From positions 1 to 7,617 of the forward strand of contig CANRKN010000095.1 of assembly GCA_947631215.1 (NCBI GenBank): DNA of 7,617 nt, in the 5' to 3' direction. Of the stretch, positions 1-5,249 are shown in pieces. Both the position numbers and the translations under genes were made by a program. The stretch comes from an uncultured Oscillospiraceae bacterium (GTDB taxonomy: Bacteria; Bacillota_A; Clostridia; Oscillospirales; Oscillospiraceae). The notes under the pieces are model-generated. The model did not search any database and was not told the origin of the DNA. It saw only the letters and a list, made by a program, of their open reading frames with translations. Numbering within the stretch: position 1 is the stretch's first letter; the number at the start of each line of letters is the position of its first letter.

Positions 1-684
1 GAGGTGCTGCGGGAGGGCAAGCACCACGACATCGACGCCTGGCGCCGGGAGCAGCAGCTCATCCGCACCCAGGCGCGCCGGCCGGACATGTTCGCCGCCT
101 ATGAGCCCAAAACGCCCGAGGAGGAACGCATCATCGCCCGGCTCACGGGCCGGGAAAAGCTCACCTATGACTGCCGCCTGGCCACAGTGGAGGATATCCC
201 GGACCTGCTGGCTATCACGGCGGAGGCCAGCGCCTATATGAAGGAAAACGGCGTAGACCAGTGGCAGGATAACTTCCCCAACGAGGAGACTTTCCGCCGG
301 GACATCGCCGCCGGGGGGTGCTGGCTCTTCACCCATGAGGGCGCGCCCGCCGGGTGCGCCGCGGAGTACTTTACGCCGGAGCCGGACTATCCCGCCATCA
401 ACGGGGCCTGGCGCACGGCGGATGACGCCGCGTATGCCACCGTCCACCGGGTGGCGGTGAAGGCGGCCTACCGGAGCCGGGGCCTGGCGGACGAGATGAT
501 GCAGCTTTGCGAGGACCTGGCCCTGGGCCGGGGCTATGGGAGCGTGCGGGTGGACACCCACGCCGACAACATGCCCATGCAGGCGCTTTTAAAGCGCCGA
601 GGCTATGAACGCTGCGGCGTCATCAAGCTCACGGACACGGTGGAGCACGACCCCTTCCGGGTGGGGTATGAAAAGGTATTTTAA
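1..684 (+). CDS. trmD: TrmD C-terminus fused to a GNAT N-acetyltransferase domain (5' partial)
   Basis: The frame is open to the left edge, so the start lies outside the window. The first ~30 residues carry WRREQQLIRT followed by RRPDM, which matches the conserved tail of tRNA (guanine-37-N1)-methyltransferase TrmD, an enzyme that makes m1G37 in tRNA to prevent frameshifting. A short charged linker (about residues 34-54, counted from the GTG at base 4) leads into a GNAT domain (about 55-226). Its acetyl-CoA loop is RSRGLA (157-162), preceded by the strand VHRVAV and followed by RVDTHADN and a YERCG strand, typical of a Firmicute GNAT family of unknown substrate. No Shine-Dalgarno-preceded start is visible at the junction, so I read one fused protein and not two genes. 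The methyltransferase knot domain is outside the window. GNAT assignment is firm; TrmD identity rests on the tail alone. The acetyl acceptor cannot be told. Confidence 0.8.
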   Translation, partial: EVLREGKHHDIDAWRREQQLIRTQARRPDMFAAYEPKTPEEERIIARLTGREKLTYDCRLATVEDIPDLLAITAEASAYMKENGVDQWQDNFPNEETFRRDIAAGGCWLFTHEGAPAGCAAEYFTPEPDYPAINGAWRTADDAAYATVHRVAVKAAYRSRGLADEMMQLCEDLALGRGYGSVRVDTHADNMPMQALLKRRGYERCGVIKLTDTVEHDPFRVGYEKVF

Positions 685-720
685 AAGGGAGCGGATGAAT
701 ATCCGCTCCCTTGTTTTGTT
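685..720 (+). terminator. Rho-independent terminator after trmD-GNAT
   Basis: A perfect 12-bp stem (685-696 with 701-712) closes a GAAT loop and is followed by a T-rich tail (TTGTTTTGTT). It begins directly after the TAA stop, so the transcript ends here and the following sigma-factor unit must be transcribed separately. Confidence 0.93.
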
Positions 721-726
721 GTACCC

Positions 727-829
727 GCCCGACGGGCGGTGAGAACCGGCAGTATGCCGAATGCAGTTGGTGAGCGAAGCGAACTTTAGCAGTAGGCATA
801 CTGTCGGGCTCAGCCGCCCTGGCACCACG
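727..829 (+). repeat. Palindromic intergenic repeat, copy A
   Basis: This 103-bp element shares its left module (727-778) with copy B on the opposite strand (51 of 52 bases by eye), and its right end (785-802 and 814-829) also matches B. It has 25-nt terminal arms at 734-758 and 795-819. In copy B the two arms are perfect inverse complements; in copy A the right arm carries several changes, so the hairpin is imperfect. Between the arms lies GTGAGCGAAGCGAAC and then TTTAGCAGTAG. It encodes no plausible protein and has the look of a small non-autonomous (MITE- or REP-like) palindromic repeat. The family is not one I can name. Confidence 0.8.
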
Positions 830-847
830 CTGGTATAGCGCGGACGG

Positions 848-937
848 GCCCGACAGTATCCCGGCTCACTTGTTACGCTGCGCTCACGAGCCGTGAGACC
901 GTGACACTGCCGGCTCCCGCCGCGCGTCGGGTGTCAC
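848..937. repeat. Degenerate palindromic repeat related to copy A
   Basis: The first 12 bases (GCCCGACAGTAT, 848-859) are the exact inverse complement of 798-809 inside copy A. The segment 872-887 read on the minus strand (GTGAGCGCAGCGTAAC) closely resembles the core motif GTGAGCGAAGCGAAC of copy A at 770-784. The segment ends in an inverted pair GTGACAC (901-907) / GTGTCAC (931-937) extended by CCG/CGG across a bulge. I infer a decayed, inverted relative of the same repeat family. The outer limits are uncertain. No gene is seen anywhere between 685 and 990. Confidence 0.5.
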
Positions 938-966
938 ACTAACCTCCCTTTCCGCGATATTCACAG

Positions 967-978
967 TGACAGCTGTCA
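967..978. promoter_or_regulatory. 12-bp perfect dyad touching the sigma-factor ribosome binding site
   Basis: TGACAGCTGTCA is a perfect palindrome whose last base is the first of the Shine-Dalgarno sequence AAGGAGGG (978-985), 5 nt before the ATG at 991. It could be an operator. In RNA it could form only a short 4-bp hairpin. The same TGACA half-site appears at 902-906, with its inverse complement TGTCA at 932-936. No convincing -35/-10 pair was found; the best candidate (GTCACA 933-938, GATATT 956-961, 17-bp spacer) matches consensus at only four of six positions in each box. Confidence 0.35.
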
Positions 979-990
979 AGGAGGGATAAC

Positions 991-1551
991 ATGACCGAGG
1001 AGAGGGCTTTGGCCCTGCTGAAAGAGAGAGACCCGGCGGCCCTGGACTGGTTCGTCCGGCGCTATACGGCCTACGTCAGCACCGTGATATGGAACGTAAT
1101 CGGCGCCTATCGCCCCCGCCAGGACGCGGAGGAGCTGACGGCGGACGTGTTTTTGGCCCTGTGGCAGAGCGGCGACCGGCCCCAGGCCGGGAAGGTCCGG
1201 GGGTATCTGGGCGCCATCGCCCGGCACAAGGCCGTGAGTTGCCTGCGGGCCCGGGGCGTGGAGCTGGGGAGCGAGGAGGATATGCTGGCTCTCGCCGTGC
1301 CCGGCCCGGAGGGGGCCGTAGAGGAACGGGAGCTTTCCCGTCTCGTGAAGGAGGCGGTGGAGAGCCTGGAGCCGCCGGACCGGGAGATATTCCTGCGCTT
1401 TTACTACTACTGCCAGAGCGCCGGGGACATCGCCCAGATGCTGGACATGACCCCCGCCGCGGTGCGCAAGCGCCTGGAGCGGGGCCGGGAGAAGCTGAAA
1501 CGCTATTTCGAGGAAAGGGGACTGACCCATGAGCTATACGACATTGTATGA
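991..1551 (+). CDS. ECF-type RNA polymerase sigma factor
   Basis: This 186-residue protein has the two-domain layout of an extracytoplasmic-function sigma factor. Region 2 spans about residues 16-88, with the core-binding helix DAEELTADVFLALWQ (45-59) and the -10-recognition segment VRGYLGAIARHKAVSCLRAR (69-88). An acidic linker follows. Region 4 spans about 120-175, with the helix-turn-helix SAGDIAQMLDMTPAAVRKRL (143-162) for the -35 element. There is no region 1 or 3, as expected for ECF proteins. The start is set by AAGGAGGG five bases upstream. Its last 23 bases overlap the next gene, which points to translational coupling with a probable anti-sigma factor. A target regulon cannot be read from this window. 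The ECF call is firm; the specific ECF group was not assigned. Confidence 0.93.
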   Translation: MTEERALALLKERDPAALDWFVRRYTAYVSTVIWNVIGAYRPRQDAEELTADVFLALWQSGDRPQAGKVRGYLGAIARHKAVSCLRARGVELGSEEDMLALAVPGPEGAVEERELSRLVKEAVESLEPPDREIFLRFYYYCQSAGDIAQMLDMTPAAVRKRLERGREKLKRYFEERGLTHELYDIV

Positions 1552-3256
1552 CCTGATGGACCGCTATCAGGAGGACGAGCTGGACCTGCCCGACGCCCAT
1601 GTCACCGACGCAGACCGGGTGAGCCGCTTGGTCCGTGACCGGCTGCGTCCCGCGGCCGTGGGCGGCCATGCCGCTCCCCGCCGGAAGCGGGGCCGCAGGG
1701 CGCTCATCGCCGCCGCGGCGGCGGTGATGGCCGTGGCGCTGGGCGTCACCGCCTACGCGGTGTATCAGGCCAGCGTGAAGGACTATATCATCCAGCCCAG
1801 CCCCGCCATCGAGACAGGCGCGGAGCCCGCCCCCGAGCCGGAGGCCGCGGAGGCCGAGGCCCAGCCCGTGCAGGCCAAGGCCTCCCTCTCCCTGGTGGGC
1901 TACCAGGGCACGCCGGAGTATGAGGCTTACGCGGAGTGGTCCGCCCTGCGGGAGGAGAACTGGGATCAGAACCTGGACCGCTATACGGAGATGGGCGTGG
2001 ACGACAGCTACTATGAGACCCCAAGGAATTACGCCCACCTCTACGACGCGCCCTTCAGGGACCAGGCGGAGAAGCTGGACGAGATCATGGAAAAGTACGG
2101 CCTGACGCCCCTTGAGGAGCTGCACGTCATCTACGCCCCCGAGGACGTGTACGACTATCTGGGCACAGAGCCCTTCCTGCCGGACGGCTCCGACGGCGGC
2201 GGCTATGTCTACGACGACGGCACCTTCAAGCTGGAGGGCATCGACTTCGGCACGGACGACCTGAGCGGCACTCTGTATGCGTCGGTCAAGGGCTCCTTCT
2301 CCATGATCGCCGGACACGTCCCTCAGGACTATGAGGAGTGGAGCTACACCACCGCCTCCGGCCAGACCCTGGACCTGGTCATGGACACAGACAACTCCCT
2401 GATGCTTCTGGAGACGGGCGGGGCTTACATCCATCTGGACGTGGACATGGGCACCGAGGCCGTGTACCCCGACCAGCCCAAGAGCAAGGACGAATTCCGC
2501 GCCCGCTATGAAGAGATCGTCGCGTCGGAAGACGCCGCGGAGCAGGACAAGGACTGGGCGGCCAATATCATAGAGGACATCGACAAGGCCTATCAGGACT
2601 ATCTGGACGCGAACTTCGGCGGCGTGGACCTGGACGAACCCATCCGGCCGGCCTATACGAAGCAGGACCTGGAGGCCCTGGCGGACACCGTCGGCTTCGA
2701 CGTGCTGGCAAAGCGCTTCGCTGGGCCCATAGACCGGGAGAAGGCCCAGGAGAATTACTACGCCTTCGTCCAGCGCCTGTCCGCCACGGACACCCATAAC
2801 CGCGCGGCGGACGCGGATACGGCCATCACCGCTATCGGCGACTACGCCATCGCGGCCCTGCCCGAGGGCTACGCCCTGTACGTCGTCGACGGCCAGACGG
2901 CGGACGACTCCATAACGGGGGACGGCTATAACTACGTGATATGCCGGTATCAGGGCCCCACAGGCGGCGAGATCACCCTGACCTGGTCGGATGGGCTGGA
3001 GATGAGCGAGGTATCGCCTCTGTCCTTCTCCTTCGACGAGAACGGGGAGCCGGTGGACGCCGTCTACCCGGAGGAGGAGCAGGTGACCGTGGGCGGCCAC
3101 GACGCCCGGTACCTGGAGGGCGACGAGGGCAGGCACCAGGAGCTGGAGTGGATAGACCCGGACCTGGGCCTTCGGTTCCAGGTGAGACGTTCCTGGGGCG
3201 CTGAGATGACCCGGGACGAGTTCATCGCCATGGCGGAGAGCGTCGCGGCAAAGTAA
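1529..3256 (+). CDS. Single-pass membrane protein, probable anti-sigma factor with DUF4367-like C-terminus
   Basis: The 575-residue product has a short cytoplasmic N-terminus (1-58) containing an amphipathic segment DADRVSRLVRDRL (28-39 region), a basic stop RRKRGRR, one membrane helix (about 57-79), an Ala/Pro/Glu-rich stalk (about 90-117) and a large outer region. Residues about 436-572 resemble DUF4367, a module common on clostridial anti-sigma proteins: LPEGYAL, the VTVGGHDARYLEG strand, ELEWID, and the ending TRDEFIAMAESV. The middle part (about 120-400) is acidic, Tyr-rich and not assigned. There is no zinc-binding HxxxCxxC motif and only one Cys (472), so it is not a classical ZAS anti-sigma factor. 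It starts inside the sigma gene (overlap 23 nt, AGGAAAGGGG upstream of ATG), which is the main support for it holding that sigma factor. A signal and a protease step are presumed, not shown. Confidence 0.78.
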   Translation: MSYTTLYDLMDRYQEDELDLPDAHVTDADRVSRLVRDRLRPAAVGGHAAPRRKRGRRALIAAAAAVMAVALGVTAYAVYQASVKDYIIQPSPAIETGAEPAPEPEAAEAEAQPVQAKASLSLVGYQGTPEYEAYAEWSALREENWDQNLDRYTEMGVDDSYYETPRNYAHLYDAPFRDQAEKLDEIMEKYGLTPLEELHVIYAPEDVYDYLGTEPFLPDGSDGGGYVYDDGTFKLEGIDFGTDDLSGTLYASVKGSFSMIAGHVPQDYEEWSYTTASGQTLDLVMDTDNSLMLLETGGAYIHLDVDMGTEAVYPDQPKSKDEFRARYEEIVASEDAAEQDKDWAANIIEDIDKAYQDYLDANFGGVDLDEPIRPAYTKQDLEALADTVGFDVLAKRFAGPIDREKAQENYYAFVQRLSATDTHNRAADADTAITAIGDYAIAALPEGYALYVVDGQTADDSITGDGYNYVICRYQGPTGGEITLTWSDGLEMSEVSPLSFSFDENGEPVDAVYPEEEQVTVGGHDARYLEGDEGRHQELEWIDPDLGLRFQVRRSWGAEMTRDEFIAMAESVAAK

Positions 3257-3267
3257 ACAAGACAAAG

Positions 3268-3300
3268 GAAAGACCTGCCGTCTGGCAGGTCTTTCTTCTT
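3268..3300 (+). terminator. Rho-independent terminator after the sigma/anti-sigma unit, possibly bidirectional
   Basis: A perfect 12-bp stem (3268-3279 with 3284-3295) closes a GTCT loop, followed by TTCTT on the plus strand. It starts 11 nt after the stop codon. On the minus strand the same stem is followed by CCTTTGTCTTGTTT, so it could also end transcripts from the convergent cell-wall-binding gene after they pass through repeat copy B. Confidence 0.9.
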
Positions 3301-3306
3301 CATTTA

Positions 3307-3521
3307 CGTGGTGCCAGGGCGGTGAGAACCGGCAGTATGCCTACTGCTAAACGGCGTCGAAGCACACAGGCCAGGTCTCCCTTTGCCGCAAGCGGCAAAG
3401 CTCGAGTGGCCCGCGGCTCCTCCTTCTCCCCATGAAAGCCGCTTTGCTGGGCTTTCATGGGGGCCCCAATTCGCTCACCAACCGCATTCGGCATACTGCC
3501 GGTTCTCACCGCCCGTCGGGC
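3307..3521 (-). repeat. Palindromic intergenic repeat, copy B (enlarged, inverted relative to copy A)
   Basis: This 215-bp element is bounded by the same end sequences as copy A read on the opposite strand. Its 25-nt terminal arms (3317-3341 and 3490-3514) are perfect inverse complements of one another. Relative to copy A it holds 118 nt (3352-3469) where A has 6 nt (779-784). The dinucleotide TA lies just outside both ends (3305-3306 and 3522-3523), which might be a target-site duplication but is short enough to be chance. Its last base is part of the stop codon of the convergent gene. It has no convincing coding capacity. Confidence 0.82.
3352..3469 (-). other. Structured 118-nt insert within repeat copy B
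   Basis: The segment is absent from copy A and contains two strong hairpins. One is a perfect 13-bp stem (3428-3440 with 3450-3462) with a 9-nt loop. The other is CTTTGCCG CAAG CGGCAAAG (3381-3400), 8 bp with a 4-nt loop. Together with the outer arms this gives a nested multi-stem shape in either DNA cruciform or RNA form. No T-tract follows either stem, so they do not look like terminators. Whether the insert is a separate mobile module or the ancestral state lost from copy A cannot be decided from two copies. Confidence 0.6.
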
Positions 3522-4141
3522 TACCAACCCCTGTGGGCCAGCCCGTCTCCCCACAGGCCCGCGGCAGCGTCATAGCTGCCCCAGGCCGTGGTCCAGGTGC
3601 ACATGCCCTGGCTGCCGTATCTGGGGCTGAACTCGCCCCATCCTGCGTCGGTAAAGGTCCACTGCCGGCCGGCAAGCATCTTGCCGATCTCGCCGTTGGC
3701 ATTGGTCACCTGCAGCATGTACCAGGCCTTGCCGCCTTTGAGGTCGTCCAGGTAGTGGAAACCGGTCAGAAGCCTGCCGTCGCCGCCCACATAGTACCAG
3801 TTGTTGGCCCACTTGCTGGCGCCGTCCTTGTTGCCGACCCAAAAGCCCTTCTTCAGCTGGTAGTCCTTATAGAAGTAGATGTCGCCGGTGGTCTTGTTCT
3901 CCACCCAGCCGGTGCCGGACTTGGGCGCCGGGGGGATGTCCGGCGGCGCGGTGGGCGGGGTGTCGGTATCCGTGGCGGAATCCTCCACCACGATGTCGGT
4001 CTCGCTGTCCGCCGTCTCGGCCAGGGGCCGGGGCACGTCGGGGCCCTCCGCCGCGCGGGCGCCCTGGCCCGCCGCCAGGGACGGCAGCAAAAGCGCCGCC
4101 AGCACCGCCGCCGCCAGAATGGCCCGGATGTTCTTTCTCAT
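3521..4141 (-). CDS. Secreted protein with cell-wall/choline-binding-type repeats
   Basis: The 206-residue product starts with a signal peptide: a basic MRKNIR, then a hydrophobic core (7-24) and an AxA cleavage site at about residues 28-30. A low-complexity acidic, Thr/Pro-rich linker follows (31-74). The rest (about 76-172) carries aromatic-Gly repeats such as GWVENKTTGDIYFYKD, NNWYYVGGDGRLLTGFHYL, KAWYMLQ and GRQWTFTD. This is the pattern of the cell-wall/choline-binding repeat family that attaches proteins to teichoic acid or other wall glycans. No enzymatic domain is present, so it may be a small surface adhesin or a binding-only fragment. The start is supported by AAGGAG 8 nt upstream (4150-4155). 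The TAG stop uses the last base of repeat copy B, so the original C-terminus may have been altered by that element. The ligand is unknown. Confidence 0.78.
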   Translation of the reverse strand: MRKNIRAILAAAVLAALLLPSLAAGQGARAAEGPDVPRPLAETADSETDIVVEDSATDTDTPPTAPPDIPPAPKSGTGWVENKTTGDIYFYKDYQLKKGFWVGNKDGASKWANNWYYVGGDGRLLTGFHYLDDLKGGKAWYMLQVTNANGEIGKMLAGRQWTFTDAGWGEFSPRYGSQGMCTWTTAWGSYDAAAGLWGDGLAHRGW

Positions 4142-4162
4142 AGGTCTCTCTCCTTGGCTCTC

Positions 4163-4199
4163 ATGCAGCTATCATACCTGCATACGGGCGGGAAGTCAA
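4163..4199 (-). promoter_or_regulatory. Sigma-A promoter of the cell-wall-binding protein gene, with a dyad around the -10 box
   Basis: Read on the minus strand, TTGACT (4199-4194) and TATGAT (4176-4171) are separated by exactly 17 bp, close to the vegetative consensus. The start point should fall near 4164, giving a leader of about 23 nt that contains AAGGAG. ATGCAG and CTGCAT (4163-4168 and 4178-4183) form a 6-bp dyad with a 9-bp centre that encloses the -10 box, a good position for a repressor. No terminator separates this promoter from galM upstream, so read-through from the XRE-lepA-galM unit is also possible. Confidence 0.78.
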
Positions 4200-4209
4200 C
4201 GGCCAGAAT

Positions 4210-5232
4210 TTACCGGAGGCCGAAGCGGTAGCTGGTCTCGGTATGGGCCTTCGCCCCCGCCCGGAGCACCGGGGAGGGGAAGGACCAGCAGTTCATGCCG
4301 TTGGGGAAGAGCTGGGTCTCCAGGCACACCGCCCCCCGCACATCCATGGTCCGGCCATTCTTGCCCGTGCGCCGGCCCAGGCCGTTGGCGGTGTAGAGCT
4401 GCATGCCGGGCATATCCGTCACCACCGTCATCTCTATGCCGCTTTCCGCGCTATAGAGCACCGCGGCGGTCCTCCCGGCCAGGACGTAGCAGTGGTCATA
4501 GCCGCTGCCCCGGCGGAGCTGCTCGCAGTCCGCGCCGATGTCCCGGCCGATGGGCTTGGCCTCACGGAAATCGAAGGGCGTGCCCTCCACGTCCAGGAGC
4601 TTTCCCGTGGGCAGGCAGCCGCCGTCGTTCTCACAGAAGCGCTCGGCGTTGATGCGAAGCTCATGGTCCAGAGCGGAGCCGCCGCCATTGAGGTTGAAGT
4701 ATGTATGGTTCGTCAGGTTCAGGAGGGTGTCCTTATCGCTCACCGCGTCATAGGCGATGGTGAGCGCCCCGTCCTCGGTGAGGCCATAGGTGATGGTCAC
4801 GTCCAAGTTCCCGGGGAAGCCCTCCTCCCCGTCGGGGGAGCGGCGGGAGAACACCAGCGCGTCATCCTTGACGGCGGCCGTCCACATGCGCTTATCGAAG
4901 CCCTTTATGCCGCCGTGGAGGCAGTTTTCCCCGTCGTTTTTCGCGGGGGTATACTCCACGCCGTTTAAGGAGAACCGGGCCCCGCCGATGCGGTTGCCCA
5001 CCCGGCCGATGGCCGAGCCCAGAAAGCCGTCGCCGGTCTCATATTCCGCCGCGGTGTCGTAGCCCAGGGCCACGTCCACGAGGGCGCCGGTCTTGTCCGG
5101 CACCAGAAGGGCCTGGACCGTGGCGCCGTAGTCCAGCACGGTCACGGCCATGCCGCGGCTGTTTTCCAGGGTGTATGCGGTGACGGCGGTGCCGTCCGCC
5201 AGGGCGCCGAAGGGTCTGGATGAGGTCTTCAT
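4210..5232 (-). CDS. galM: Aldose 1-epimerase (galactose mutarotase)
   Basis: The enzyme interconverts alpha and beta anomers of aldoses such as galactose and glucose in the cytoplasm, feeding the Leloir pathway. The 340-residue length is normal for the family. Expected active-site features are all present: GNRI (79-82, substrate-binding Arg81), NCLHGG with His106, TNHTYFNL with the catalytic acid His176, YDHCY with Asp246, and LETQ with the catalytic base Glu305. There is no signal peptide. AAGGAGG (5240-5246) lies 7 nt before the ATG, and only 17 nt separate the gene from the lepA stop, so it is very likely cotranscribed with lepA. No other sugar gene is in the window, so the substrate is not narrowed by context. 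Confidence 0.95.
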   Translation of the reverse strand: MKTSSRPFGALADGTAVTAYTLENSRGMAVTVLDYGATVQALLVPDKTGALVDVALGYDTAAEYETGDGFLGSAIGRVGNRIGGARFSLNGVEYTPAKNDGENCLHGGIKGFDKRMWTAAVKDDALVFSRRSPDGEEGFPGNLDVTITYGLTEDGALTIAYDAVSDKDTLLNLTNHTYFNLNGGGSALDHELRINAERFCENDGGCLPTGKLLDVEGTPFDFREAKPIGRDIGADCEQLRRGSGYDHCYVLAGRTAAVLYSAESGIEMTVVTDMPGMQLYTANGLGRRTGKNGRTMDVRGAVCLETQLFPNGMNCWSFPSPVLRAGAKAHTETSYRFGLR

Positions 5233-5249
5233 ATCCTGTCCTCCTTATG

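Noticed and set aside
933..961. Possible vegetative promoter for the sigma gene (GTCACA, 17 bp, GATATT)
   Set aside because: Each box matches consensus at only four of six positions, and the -35 falls inside a repeat-derived hairpin. That is too weak to annotate as a promoter.
721..975. CRISPR array or riboswitch in the repeat-rich leader
   Set aside because: There are no regularly spaced direct repeats. The repeated units are inverted and of unequal spacing, and no known riboswitch motif was recognised.
1076..3265. 729-codon open frame antisense to the sigma/anti-sigma genes
   Set aside because: It lies wholly opposite two well-supported genes. Its translation is low-complexity Val/Leu/Gly/Arg-rich with no recognisable domain, as expected from the complement of GC-rich codons. 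There is no ribosome binding site evidence.
727..3521. Composite transposon carrying the sigma/anti-sigma genes
   Set aside because: There is no transposase or recombinase gene in the window, and copy A lacks the TA dinucleotides seen at the ends of copy B. Only bracketing by inverted repeats can be claimed.
3300..3554. 84-codon minus-strand frame through repeat copy B
   Set aside because: It is almost entirely repeat sequence with hairpins and shows no ribosome binding site or domain. It would also overlap the end of the cell-wall-binding gene.
3383..4231. 282-codon open frame on the plus strand across repeat copy B and the cell-wall-binding gene
   Set aside because: It is antisense to a protein with a clear signal peptide, promoter and ribosome binding site, and it starts inside a palindromic repeat. 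The composition is shadow-like.
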